Assembly (NCBI RefSeq): GCF_902459665.1
Contig: NZ_CABPSL010000014.1
Coordinates: 87,553 to 151,552, forward strand
Length of the DNA: 64,000 nt
Origin: Pandoraea cepalis
GTDB lineage: Bacteria > Pseudomonadota > Gammaproteobacteria > Burkholderiales > Burkholderiaceae
Reading direction: 5' to 3'
The notes below the pieces were generated by a model. That model was not told where the DNA came from. It did not search any database and worked only from the letters and a program-made list of their open reading frames with translations. Numbering within the stretch: the stretch's first letter is position 1; every line of letters starts with the position of its first letter. A program made the position numbers and the translations under genes. Positions 16,766-25,413 of this stretch are shown here, one piece after another.

Positions 16766-17409
16766 GACTGACGCTCCCCATGCAGACGTTGACCGAGGCG
16801 CTGAGCCTTGCGTTGCCAAACGGTGTCGATGCAGGTGAAGGGGGCGCCTCCTGCGAGGGCTTCATCTTCGATTTCCATGGCGGACTCGAGCGTGGCCGAC
16901 GCGTCGCGCGCATCGATGCCTTCCAGCGCGCGCAGCTTGCGGGTGATCTCGATGAAGTAGCCGTTCGGGTCGCGAAAGTAAATCGACTCGATCACCTCGT
17001 GCGCCGTCTCGGTCGAGACTTCCACGCCACGCGCTTCCAGCCGGGTCTTCCAGGCCCGCAATGCCTCCGGGCTGTCGACCCGCCATGCGGTGTGCGTGGC
17101 GTCGAATACGTGGTCGTCGGGCAACGGTGCCCGGCCAGGACGATTGGCGAGGAATGCCGGTTCCGCACTGCCCAGGTAGTAGAAGAAGGCGATCGTGCTG
17201 CCGTGGCCGCTATCGAAGAAGAAGTGCAGGAAGTCGGGGTGCGTTGCCGGCCCCCAGCCGCGAGCGGAAATCGTGTGAATCAGCGGCAGGCCGAGAATGT
17301 CGCGATAGAACTCGACCGTTTGCCGCAGTCGCCAGGTCGGCCGCGCCGTGTGATCCACGCCGTGCAGACGCAAGGCGAGATCGGCTGCGGGGATGTCGTT
17401 CAACTTCAT
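16762..17409 (-). CDS. VOC-family (glyoxalase/extradiol dioxygenase-like) protein
   Basis: A 215-residue vicinal-oxygen-chelate protein. Two betaalphabetabetabeta modules are visible. Likely metal ligands are His in LRLHGVDHTARP (residues 14-20), His in VFDATHTAWRV (about residue 110) and Glu in NGYFIEITRK (about residue 160), the usual His-His-Glu set of Fe(II)/Mn(II) dioxygenases and glyoxalases. A single-domain protein of this size may work as a dimer. Start placed at the ATG 17409, with GGGAGA 6 bases before it; upstream frame lacks family character. Within a CoA-dependent aromatic operon it is the only candidate ring-cleaving dioxygenase, but glyoxalase-like or other VOC chemistry is equally possible from sequence. 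Confidence 0.75.
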   Translation of the reverse strand: MKLNDIPAADLALRLHGVDHTARPTWRLRQTVEFYRDILGLPLIHTISARGWGPATHPDFLHFFFDSGHGSTIAFFYYLGSAEPAFLANRPGRAPLPDDHVFDATHTAWRVDSPEALRAWKTRLEARGVEVSTETAHEVIESIYFRDPNGYFIEITRKLRALEGIDARDASATLESAMEIEDEALAGGAPFTCIDTVWQRKAQRLGQRLHGERQS

Positions 17410-17462
17410 GTCGGGTCTCCCGAAGTTCGGTAGTGCATTGGGGGGGGTAGGGGCCGCGCGTG

Positions 17463-18749
17463 TCATTGCGGGAAGGTCTCGCGCAGCCAGTCCTGCAGCA
17501 GGCGACCGGCGATGTAGCGTCCGGCTTCTTCGCCATCGGCCAGCGCGCGGCCGTGGTGGTCGCCGCGTACACGCCGGTGCGACTTCCGCGTCGAGCCGAG
17601 ACTGGCGTAGATGTCGGCGATGACGCTGGGAAAGCAGGCCTGATCGCCCGTGTACTCGATGAGCAGCGTAGGCTGCACGATGGCCGATGCGGTTTTCGAC
17701 AGCAATGCGTTCGAGGACAACCCGGACCATGTGGAGAGCCACGCCTCGGGAGAGCAGACGCGGCCGAAACCGACCGAACCGTAGTTCGAGGTGAACGGAT
17801 CGCTGCCCCAGAGTGAGCCGAAACGCCGGTCGGACGGGTCCAGCGTCAGATCGAAGCAGCGCAGGTCGGCGTCGGTTCGCCAGATCGTCATCACGGGCGT
17901 GTGCGCGGCTATGCGGCGCAGGCGTGCGTCGGTCCGATCCGAGTCGTGTTTGAGGCGCTCGCGTGCGCCTTGACGCGTCGCGATGAGATCGCGCGCCATG
18001 GCGTCGAGACGCGCCACACGAGCGGTTTGCGCGACGCGGTAGCGCGCTACGAAGTCGGCGTTGTAACGTGTCGCGGTGGCGACCCCCGACTGCCGCGGCG
18101 AGAACCCGTTGGCCGGGTCGAACGGGTCGAGCGTCGGGTCGACGAATAGCGCATCCTGCTCGTTGGTCACCGACGGATCGATGCAGGTTTGCAGCAGGGC
18201 ACCTTGTCCAGGGTGGGGGGCGACGAAAACCACACCGTCGATGGCCGGCATGTCGAGCGAAGCCAGTTTCGTCGGACGTCCGCCTGGTGTGCGCTCGATT
18301 CGCGCGTCCGGCGCCAGCCCGGATTGCTGCGCGTAGAGGGCGTAGAGGCCACTTCCGCCCGAGTTGCCGAGCAGGATGATGCGTTTGAACCCCGCCTCGC
18401 GCAGGAATCGCATGCCGGCGGCGACGTCGTAGAGCGCGAACTCATGTTCCAGCCGTATGTCGTTGCCGACGGATCGCGGGGCCTGTGTCCATGCGGCATA
18501 GCCGGCATTCACGATATCCGGGATCAGGTAATGACATGCCATGAACTCACGCGGATGCATGATGCAGACAACAGTATCGGGCGAACCTTCGGTATAGAGG
18601 GCGCCGCTCGTTGCCGCGCCGTCTGCCGTGCGAAGGACGACATTACGCGTCGTCGCGCCCAATGGCAGATCTCGCGGATTCCAGTCCGTGTTGAGAAATC
18701 CCGCCGTCGCGCCGTGACCGACGTTACGACCTTGCAGTTGTTGACTCAT
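17463..18749 (-). CDS. large alpha/beta-hydrolase
   Basis: A 428-residue alpha/beta-hydrolase, longer than the usual 270-320. The nucleophile elbow GNSGGSGLYALY is near residue 129 (G-x-S-x-G); the C-terminal RRVRGDHHGRAL supplies the catalytic histidine, and LIEYTGDQACFP a likely acid. No signal peptide, so cytosolic. First gene of the operon, with an unusually strong ribosome site (AGGAGGTGAGGAG immediately upstream) and a palindromic operator between it and the divergent TetR gene. In this pathway it could hydrolyse a ring-cleavage product (for example a maleylpyruvate- or maleamate-type compound), but that is inferred from context only. Confidence 0.78.
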   Translation of the reverse strand: MSQQLQGRNVGHGATAGFLNTDWNPRDLPLGATTRNVVLRTADGAATSGALYTEGSPDTVVCIMHPREFMACHYLIPDIVNAGYAAWTQAPRSVGNDIRLEHEFALYDVAAGMRFLREAGFKRIILLGNSGGSGLYALYAQQSGLAPDARIERTPGGRPTKLASLDMPAIDGVVFVAPHPGQGALLQTCIDPSVTNEQDALFVDPTLDPFDPANGFSPRQSGVATATRYNADFVARYRVAQTARVARLDAMARDLIATRQGARERLKHDSDRTDARLRRIAAHTPVMTIWRTDADLRCFDLTLDPSDRRFGSLWGSDPFTSNYGSVGFGRVCSPEAWLSTWSGLSSNALLSKTASAIVQPTLLIEYTGDQACFPSVIADIYASLGSTRKSHRRVRGDHHGRALADGEEAGRYIAGRLLQDWLRETFPQ

Positions 18750-18761
18750 CTCCTCACCTCC

Positions 18762-18833
18762 TTTTTACATATTAGTCCAGTTTTTTACGAATGAGTAAAC
18801 ATTCGTGTTGGAATTTGACGGAGATGTAAAAAA
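18762..18833. promoter_or_regulatory. nested inverted repeats, probable TetR operator region
   Basis: Between the divergent hydrolase and TetR genes. The central perfect palindrome is ACGAATGAGTAAACATTCGT at 18787-18806 (7-base arms, 6-base spacer). Around it lie TTTTTTAC at 18781-18788 facing GTAAAAAA at 18826-18833, and TTTTTACAT at 18762-18770 facing ATGTAAAAA at 18824-18832. The 20-base palindrome has the size and symmetry of a TetR-family operator, placed to control both genes. Confidence 0.6.
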
Positions 18834-18932
18834 GTCTGGGGCGAAATGCTTGCGGGGCTTTGCGCTGCAAGGGAATTTGGTTATCGTTGGGGTTTTCTGA
18901 CGCCTGCGTCAAAAGAGGAACTGAAGGTCGTC

Positions 18933-19616
18933 ATGAGCAAAGCACAGACAAAGAGCGACGCGTTGCGGGAGAGCATTCTGGAGGTCGCAACGCGGCTGTT
19001 TATCGAGCGGGGTTTCGACGGGACGAGCTTCAACGACATTGCGGATGTCGTGGGCGTGAGTCGTCCGGCGCTGTACTACTACTTCAAGAGCAAGGAAGCG
19101 ATTCTCGAAGTGTTGACCACGGTGGTCACGCGCGCGGCGGGGGAGTTGGCCTCCGAGGCGTTACCGGAGGATTTGCGGCAACCGGCCGCGATGTTGCGGC
19201 ATCTAGTGTTGCGGCATGCTCATCTGATCCTCACGCATCCGTTGCAATTTCGTGTGGTGGAGCGCAATGAGGACAACTTGCCGCTCAAGCAAAGGAAGCT
19301 CGCCGAGCAATCGCGGCGCGCGGTGCTTGAACAGTTCCGGCAGGCGATTGAGTTGGGTATCGAACGCGGTCAGTTTCGTATGATGGACGCCAAGGTCGCC
19401 GCGTTCTCGATCATCGGCATGTGCAACTGGACAGCCTGGTGGTTCACGCCGTCCGGTCCGCGCAAGGTTGACGAGATCGCGGAGCAGATTGCCGACATGG
19501 CGCTGCGCTCGGTCGAGCAAGATGCGGGGCGGCAGCTCAGCGAGCAAAGTGTGGCGGGAGTGTTGAAGCTATTGCGTGACGATATTGATTTGCTCGAGCG
19601 ACATGTCAAGCCGTAA
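18933..19616 (+). CDS. TetR/AcrR-family transcriptional regulator
   Basis: A 227-residue regulator. N-terminal helix-turn-helix at about residues 10-56 (ILEVATRLFIERGFDGTSFNDIADVVGVSRPALYYYFKSK split over the two helices), followed by an all-helical ligand domain with the FRVVERNED segment. The ATG at 18933 gives the normal short N-terminus before the DNA-binding domain; upstream frame is not family-like. It is divergent from the eight-gene aromatic operon with a palindrome in between, so it very likely represses that operon until a pathway intermediate, perhaps a CoA thioester, binds. Confidence 0.85.
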   Translation: MSKAQTKSDALRESILEVATRLFIERGFDGTSFNDIADVVGVSRPALYYYFKSKEAILEVLTTVVTRAAGELASEALPEDLRQPAAMLRHLVLRHAHLILTHPLQFRVVERNEDNLPLKQRKLAEQSRRAVLEQFRQAIELGIERGQFRMMDAKVAAFSIIGMCNWTAWWFTPSGPRKVDEIAEQIADMALRSVEQDAGRQLSEQSVAGVLKLLRDDIDLLERHVKP

Positions 19617-19976
19617 GTGAAGGGGACTACCAACGAGCTATGTGACTCGATTCTGATGACCCGCAACGAAGTCGAACTTCATTGGCAGGAAAAAAAGGCG
19701 CGACAGGACTTTTGATCGTTTCCCAATTCAGCTCGTCCGTCGCGACGCGGCGCCGAGCGCATCGGGCGGGGTCGTCGAGGCGTGGATGCAATGGGACATC
19801 GATCAGTGGATGCTCGAATCCATCGCCTTTCAAGTGCGTCGCCCTGTGTAATGGCTCATGGCCGGTGGCGCACACACGGGAAAGGCCGAGATCGGCTGTG
19901 GATTCAACCGGTCATTCGCAAGCGGCTCCATATGGCCTTGCGAGCGTCCGCTTAACGCGAAGGAACGGTCCTGTTT
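19617..19976. other. 360-base gene-free stretch
   Basis: Between the convergent TetR and arsO-like genes. Frames are short, mutually overlapping and match nothing I recognise. No hairpin followed by a T-run was found. Possibly decayed coding DNA, but nothing supports a specific call. Confidence 0.4.
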
Positions 19977-21044
19977 TCATCGTACATATTGGACTATGTT
20001 CCCCGCCGCCTCTCGAGCGCTACGCATTACACCAATGAGCGTGGCCGACGCAGCCCCGCACCACTCGCCGTAGCCGACCAACCACAAGCGTTCCTCGTTT
20101 CGGGCGTGCGTCCCATCTGTCCTTGGTAATCCGTCGCTGTCGCAGATCTGCAGCGGGTCAAGATGTCTGAGTGCGGGGCGGAACCCTGTGCACCAGATCA
20201 CGACATCGACGCGGGAGTGCGTGCCGTTGCTCCACACGACGCCGTCTGCATCGAAGTGGTTGAACGGACGCATTGAGTGCAGAACGCCTCGCGCACGCGC
20301 GTCGCGTACAGGCGGAACCATGACGATGTCGCCCAAACCGCCCACCGGCGCCGTCATCGTGTGCCCATCGCGAAGCGCCTGCCATTTGGCTGTCGCGCGT
20401 TCGAACAAGACTCGGCCATCCACGTCATCTGGAAGAAAAGCGGGCTCCTGCAACGTCACCCACATAGCGTTGCAGACTGTCGATACCTCCGCCAGGATTT
20501 GCGCACCCGAGTTGCCGCCGCCCACCACCAGCACGTTTTGTCCGCGCAGATCGTCCGGGTTGCGATACTGCGCCGAATGCATCTGGCGACCTCGAAAGAT
20601 CTCGCGTCCAGCGTAGTCTGGGAAATAGGGTGCGCTCCACGTACCGGTCGCGCTCACCACTGCCTTAGCCCGCCATTCCCCACGATCAGTGGTGACCAGC
20701 AAGCCATTCTGGACACGTGAAACGGATTCGACATGAACGGGGCGTCGCACCGGGAAGTGATAACGATCCTCGTATCTCGCCAGATAGTCGATGACCTCGT
20801 TGCGCGTCGGGTACGTGTCTTGTGATACGGGCATCGGCCAGCCTGGCAGCGAACTCCATTGCGCCGGCGAAAACAGATGCAGCGAGTCCCAGGTATGTCG
20901 CCAGGCGCCTCCGGGGGCGCTCTGGTCATCCAGCACGATATGGTCGAGTCCCGCACGGCGCAGGAAGTAGGAGGTGGCAAGCCCGGCCTGGCCACCTCCG
21001 ATGACTACGGCGTTAATGTCTGTAGGCATGCGTTTTCGTTCCAT
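19977..21044 (-). CDS. arsO: ArsO-like flavin-dependent monooxygenase
   Basis: A 355-residue flavoprotein. The FAD motif is [21 protein letters not shown] (about residues 11-31), the NADPH motif is [13 protein letters not shown] (about 170), and the C-terminal [17 protein letters not shown] matches flavin-containing monooxygenases of the ArsO group found in arsenic islands. Its catalytic role in arsenic resistance is not firmly known. It is the last gene of the arsN2D-arsA-arsO run on this strand, which is the main reason for the ArsO label. Start uncertain: the first ATG directly abuts AGGAG; the ATG five codons later is an alternative. Confidence 0.72.
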   Translation of the reverse strand: MERKRMPTDINAVVIGGGQAGLATSYFLRRAGLDHIVLDDQSAPGGAWRHTWDSLHLFSPAQWSSLPGWPMPVSQDTYPTRNEVIDYLARYEDRYHFPVRRPVHVESVSRVQNGLLVTTDRGEWRAKAVVSATGTWSAPYFPDYAGREIFRGRQMHSAQYRNPDDLRGQNVLVVGGGNSGAQILAEVSTVCNAMWVTLQEPAFLPDDVDGRVLFERATAKWQALRDGHTMTAPVGGLGDIVMVPPVRDARARGVLHSMRPFNHFDADGVVWSNGTHSRVDVVIWCTGFRPALRHLDPLQICDSDGLPRTDGTHARNEERLWLVGYGEWCGAASATLIGVMRSAREAAGNIVQYVR

Positions 21045-21105
21045 CTCCTGATTCGAATTTCAGCGGTGTCGCAGCCTATTGCGCTTCAGGGCGGTGGTCG
21101 GCGCA

Positions 21106-22869
21106 CTACGTGGCCGCCCGCGACGTGATCACATGCTTGAGGCCGGCTGCCCCGACCGGTGCCTCGGCAAGCCACGGAATCAATGCGGTGCGCTGCGCCA
21201 GATTGTCCGCCACGCGGCGCACGAACGGCACCTCGCAAGTCCCTCGCTGACATAGCATCGGATCGGTCGTGCCGCTCGCCAGCAACGACTGGTTGATGAC
21301 CCACGCATACGGCGAAATCCCGGCGCGCGCGAGGTCGGCGCGCAGGCGCTCCGCTTCGTGAACCGGCGTCGCTTCCGGCAACGTGACGATGAGGATTCGG
21401 CTGTAGTCCGGGTCGCGCAGGCGCGGCAGCAACTGACGGACCGACTCCGGCATGTCACCCTGTGTACGCATCACTTCGCGGTGATAGGCCTCGGCAGCAT
21501 CGAGCAGCAGGATGGTGTGCCCGGTGGGCGCGGTGTCCAGAACCACAAAGCCGGATTTGCCTTGATCGACGGTACGCGCGAAGGCCCTGAAGATGGCGAT
21601 CTCTTCGGTGCAGGGCGAGCGCAGATCTTCTTCGAGCATCGCCCGGCCGCCCGCGTCGAGATGCGATGCCGCTTTGCCCAGCACTTCCTCGGTGTACTGC
21701 TGCACTTCGCGCGCCGGGTCGATGCGGGTGACGCTCAGCCGAGGCACGACGCCATCGACGGTGGCGGCTACATGCGAGGCCGGGTCGGTGGTTGAGAGGA
21801 TGACGTCGTGTCCACGGCCCGCCAGCGCGACAGCGATAGCCGCTGCTACGGTAGTCTTGCCCACGCCGCCTTTTCCCATCGTCATGATTACGCCGTGGCC
21901 CGTGGTTGCCAGCTCGTCGACGAGTTTCCCCAAGCCCGGCGGCAAGGCGGTTTCGGGCATCCGGCGCTCGGTCGGCATGCGCACGCGCTCGGGATGCGCC
22001 ATGTCGCGCAGTGCGTCCAGGCCGACCGTGCCGCGCGGCAGAAACGGAGTGCGCGTCTGCGGCAAGCCAGCCAGTTCTCGCGGCATGTCGGCCAGCGCCT
22101 GCTGCGCACGCTGCGCCATGGCGGTCGCGATGGCGTCGTCACGCTGGTCCGTGGCAAAGAGCCCATTGATGGCCAGCACCTGGTTGTGAATGCCGAGTTC
22201 GGCCAGTTCGTGCCGCGTGCGATTCGCTTCGCGCAACGCCGCGACTTCCGGGCGACTCACCAGAACGACGGTGGTCTGCGCTGCGTTCGAGAGGCGTTCG
22301 ACAGTCGCCGCGTACAGCGCCTTCTGTTTCTCTAGCCCGGCCAGTGGCCCGAGGCACGAGGCGCCCCCAGTCGACGACGAGATAAACTCGTTCCATGCCG
22401 ACGGCAACGTCAACAAACGCAGCGTGTGGCCCGTCGGGGCGGTATCGAAAATCACGTGATCGAAATCGACCGTTGCCGCCGGATCGCCGAGAAGTTTGGA
22501 GAATTCGTCGAAGGCCGCTATCTCGACCGTGCAGGCCCCGGAAAACTGTTCCTCCATGTTGCGGATCGCCGCGGCAGGCAAGACGTCGCGATACGGCCCG
22601 ACCATGCGTTCCCGGTAGGCCTGCGCGGCGGCTTCGGGATCGATATTCAACGCGAACAGGCCCGCGGCGCCGGGCACTGCCGTCGGCAACTGACTCAGGC
22701 CGACGCCAAGTACCTCGTCGAGATTGGAGGCCGGATCCGTGCTGACGATGAGCACCCGCTTGCCGGCATCCGCTAGGGCGAGCCCCGTGGCACAGGAAAG
22801 CGATGTCTTGCCGACGCCGCCTTTTCCGGTGAAGAACAGATATCGGGTCTGCGTTTCAGGAAGGGACAT
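21106..22869 (-). CDS. arsA: arsenical pump-driving ATPase ArsA
   Basis: A 587-residue ATPase made of two homologous halves. The Walker A loops are GKGGVGKTS (residues 15-23) and GKGGVGKTT (about 328). The signature DTAPTGHTLRLL and DTAPTGHTILLL switch motifs appear once in each half. The three arsenite-binding cysteines known from E. coli ArsA have equivalents here in FSGACTVEIAAF, GGASCLGPL and RSPCTEEIAIF. ArsA powers an ArsB arsenite pump at the inner membrane, receiving As(III) from ArsD. It lies 10 bases after the arsN2-arsD fusion. No arsB or acr3 gene is in the window, so its membrane partner must be elsewhere. Confidence 0.93.
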   Translation of the reverse strand: MSLPETQTRYLFFTGKGGVGKTSLSCATGLALADAGKRVLIVSTDPASNLDEVLGVGLSQLPTAVPGAAGLFALNIDPEAAAQAYRERMVGPYRDVLPAAAIRNMEEQFSGACTVEIAAFDEFSKLLGDPAATVDFDHVIFDTAPTGHTLRLLTLPSAWNEFISSSTGGASCLGPLAGLEKQKALYAATVERLSNAAQTTVVLVSRPEVAALREANRTRHELAELGIHNQVLAINGLFATDQRDDAIATAMAQRAQQALADMPRELAGLPQTRTPFLPRGTVGLDALRDMAHPERVRMPTERRMPETALPPGLGKLVDELATTGHGVIMTMGKGGVGKTTVAAAIAVALAGRGHDVILSTTDPASHVAATVDGVVPRLSVTRIDPAREVQQYTEEVLGKAASHLDAGGRAMLEEDLRSPCTEEIAIFRAFARTVDQGKSGFVVLDTAPTGHTILLLDAAEAYHREVMRTQGDMPESVRQLLPRLRDPDYSRILIVTLPEATPVHEAERLRADLARAGISPYAWVINQSLLASGTTDPMLCQRGTCEVPFVRRVADNLAQRTALIPWLAEAPVGAAGLKHVITSRAAT

Positions 22870-22879
22870 GAGCGCCCCC

Positions 22880-23725
22880 CTAGCAGCAGCCTGAACCCGG
22901 CGTGCAGCAGTTGCCGGCCTTGATGTGCGGCTTTTCCGCCGCAGTCAGCGCAATGCCGAGTTTCTGCGCGAGTTGCTGGCGGGACGGATACATGCCCGTC
23001 GATACGATGTGGCCGTCGATCACGAGGATCGGCAGCCGTTCCATACCGGCTTCCATTTCCTTGACCACCGCCGCGTTGGCGGCGAACGCTTGCGGCGCCT
23101 GGCCGAGGTTGTAGCGGGCCACGGTGACGCCGTGCGCGTCGACCCACTTCAGGTCAGCAGCGAATTGCGCCAGCACGGGGTCCACGTCCACACCGCAAAC
23201 GCCTGTCGAGCAACACATGGCGGGATCAAACACTTCGAGTTTCTTCATGGCAGGCACCTTGGAGCCATCGGGATTCAGCGGTTTCCACAAGCACGGGTGC
23301 GTCTGCGGGCAGAGATGAGTGAATTCGGGCAGAGCGCGGATCGCTTCGGGAATGTGGTTTCGCTCGATGCGAATGAACCCGCGCCGTGCAAAGAATGTGT
23401 GGGCGGATTCGTCGTTCGGAATAAGATACAGCGCGCGCAGCGATCGCGTTTGCGCTAGCGCAATAGAAGCGTCGATAAGGCGACTACCGAGACCGGACGC
23501 GCGTAGCCGCGGGTGAACAGCGACCGAACGCAGCAGGGCTGCCATGCCGGCCTGTTCCAGTCCCGCCACCCCGACAATCCCGGCGTCGCGCACGGCGACG
23601 TGGAAGCCGTCGAGGCTTTGCGTCGTGAGGTCGCTGGCGGGTAGCCCGCAGGTGTCCAGCAACGCGCGGATGGCATCGAAGTCGGTGGCGGCTGCCGGGC
23701 GAATTTCGTCATCACGTGTGCTCAT
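22880..23725 (-). CDS. ArsN2 acetyltransferase fused to ArsD arsenic metallochaperone
   Basis: A 281-residue in-frame fusion. Residues 1-150 form a GNAT acetyltransferase of the ArsN2 type (acetyl-CoA loop around LRASGLGSRLIDASIALA, residues 74-91). From Met160 the sequence is a full ArsD: MKKLEVFDPAMCCSTGVCG with Cys171, Cys172 and Cys177, equal to the Cys12/13/18 arsenite site of E. coli ArsD. The second and third cysteine pairs (273/274 and 280/281) are at the very end. ArsD passes As(III) to ArsA, encoded 10 bases downstream. An AAGGTG seven bases before the Met160 codon (23248) could allow separate translation of ArsD. Confidence 0.85.
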   Translation of the reverse strand: MSTRDDEIRPAAATDFDAIRALLDTCGLPASDLTTQSLDGFHVAVRDAGIVGVAGLEQAGMAALLRSVAVHPRLRASGLGSRLIDASIALAQTRSLRALYLIPNDESAHTFFARRGFIRIERNHIPEAIRALPEFTHLCPQTHPCLWKPLNPDGSKVPAMKKLEVFDPAMCCSTGVCGVDVDPVLAQFAADLKWVDAHGVTVARYNLGQAPQAFAANAAVVKEMEAGMERLPILVIDGHIVSTGMYPSRQQLAQKLGIALTAAEKPHIKAGNCCTPGSGCC

Positions 23726-24228
23726 GCCGATGCTCCTCTACGGTCGTTGCCGGGACATCACGGACATGTCTGTCGGAGGGTGATGCATCGCGCCCGGATC
23801 GTGTCCAGCTATCGCATCGTGCCCATAATCGCACAACTGGGGCGTCGAACCCGTCGTGCCGCGCGGCGACGACGCGCACCTTCCGCAGCGAATTTGCCCC
23901 AGCGCTTCCTGCAATAGCCCCGGGCGTCGGCGCTCGGGTTCGACAGGGCATCCAGCGCAAACGGGTTGATACGACCGCTTGGCGCGCTGCCGGCGCTATA
24001 CGTGTCTTGACATACGTCAAGAAGGCCACGACTGCCTCTGCCATCATAGAAGGCCGTCAACGCGGAAGCAGAACCGCACGGGTGCCCAGGGATCCGGACA
24101 AGCCTGTAATGTCATCTGAACCTGAAGAAAGGCGGGACGGTCCTTAACACCCTCGTACCGGGACTGCATTGGCCGGCATCATCTTCCGTATTACCTGATT
24201 CCGCGTCATTCCTTTGAGGAGCAAGGTC
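23726..24228. other. 503-base divergent intergenic region
   Basis: Between the ars cluster and the thiolase. No convincing gene, and in particular no ArsR-like frame. It contains a perfect palindrome at 24006-24021 (separate entry). Frames on both strands are rich in Arg and His and look like out-of-frame high-GC sequence. Confidence 0.45.
24006..24021. promoter_or_regulatory. perfect inverted repeat upstream of ars cluster and thiolase
   Basis: CTTGACATACGTCAAG: 6-base arms with a 4-base spacer. It includes TTGACA on the plus strand, a consensus -35, but no good -10 follows at 16-18 bases. May be a repressor site; the cognate regulator is not in the window. Confidence 0.35.
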
Positions 24229-25413
24229 ATGAGCAACGTTGAAGTGGTCCTATGCAGCCCTGTGCGTACGGCGATCGGCACCTACGCCGGGACACTCAAG
24301 GACGTGCCAGCGCCGACGCTTGGCGCTGCCGTTATCCGCGAAAGCCTCGGGCGCGCTGGATTGGCCGCCGACAAGGTCCATTCGCTGGTCATGGGCAATG
24401 TGATTCAGGCCGGCGTAAAAATGAATCCGGCGCGGCAGGCGGGCATCGGCGGGGGATTGCCGGTCGACGTTCCGGCGCTTACGGTCAACCGCGTCTGTGG
24501 GTCGGGAGCGCAGGCCATCGTCAGTGCGGCCACCGAAATCTGGGCCGGCATGATCGAGTGCGCGATCGCAGGTGGCATGGAAAACATGGATCGCAGCCCC
24601 TATCTGCTACCGCAAGGGCGCTGGGGTGCTCGAATGGGCGACGTGACGTTGTTCGACAGCATGCTGCTCGACGGGCTCAATGACGCCTTCAGCGGTCAGC
24701 ATTCAGGCTGGCACACTGAGGATCTCGTAGCAAAGTGTGGCATCTCTCGTGAAGATCAGGACCGTTGGGCGCTGCGATCTCAACAGCGCTTCGCACAGGC
24801 TCAGGCAGCTGGACGCTTCGATGCTGAAATCGTGCCGTTGGAGGTGCCAGGTCGCAAAGGCCCAACGGTGTTCGACCGCGACGAGCACAATCGGCCGGAT
24901 ACCAGCGCCGAATCGCTTGCCAGGCTCAAGCCGGCCTTTCGCAAGGACGGGACGATTACCGCAGGCAACGCGCCCGGCCTGAACAGCGGCGCGGCTGCGA
25001 TGGTCGTCGCCGAGCGGGGCTGGGCCGAACGCAATGGCCTGACACCAATGGCCCGGCTGGTCAGTTATGGCGTGGGAGCGGTGGAGCCGGGTTTCTTCGG
25101 CCTGGGCCCGATCCCTGCGGTGCGACAGGCTATTGCGCGCGCCGGCTGGTCTATATCGGACGTGGATCGCGTAGAAATCAACGAGGCGTTCGCGGCCATC
25201 GCACTGGCGTGTCTGCGCGAGCTGGGCTTTGCGGAAGACGTTGTCAATGTAGAGGGTGGCGCGATTGCTCATGGACATCCGATCGGTGCGAGCGGCGCTG
25301 TGCTGACTACGCGACTGTTACATCAGATGCAGCGTGGCGGCGGTCGGCGCGGGATCGTGACGCTTTGCATTGGCGGAGGACAGGGCATCGCGCTGGCACT
25401 CGAACTGCTGTGA
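24229..25413 (+). CDS. acetyl-CoA acetyltransferase (thiolase)
   Basis: A 394-residue thiolase of the biosynthetic or degradative acetoacetyl-CoA type. Catalytic residues are all visible: Cys90 in NRVCGSGAQAI, the NEAFA motif, His in GGAIAHGHPIGASGA and the second Cys in CIGGGQGIA near the C-terminus. It condenses or cleaves acetyl units (2 acetyl-CoA to acetoacetyl-CoA, or beta-ketoacyl-CoA thiolysis) in the cytosol. Start set at 24229, with GAGGAG 8 bases upstream, rather than a TTG at 24214. No partner gene adjoins it, so the pathway is not shown by context. Confidence 0.9.
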   Translation: MSNVEVVLCSPVRTAIGTYAGTLKDVPAPTLGAAVIRESLGRAGLAADKVHSLVMGNVIQAGVKMNPARQAGIGGGLPVDVPALTVNRVCGSGAQAIVSAATEIWAGMIECAIAGGMENMDRSPYLLPQGRWGARMGDVTLFDSMLLDGLNDAFSGQHSGWHTEDLVAKCGISREDQDRWALRSQQRFAQAQAAGRFDAEIVPLEVPGRKGPTVFDRDEHNRPDTSAESLARLKPAFRKDGTITAGNAPGLNSGAAAMVVAERGWAERNGLTPMARLVSYGVGAVEPGFFGLGPIPAVRQAIARAGWSISDVDRVEINEAFAAIALACLRELGFAEDVVNVEGGAIAHGHPIGASGAVLTTRLLHQMQRGGGRRGIVTLCIGGGQGIALALELL

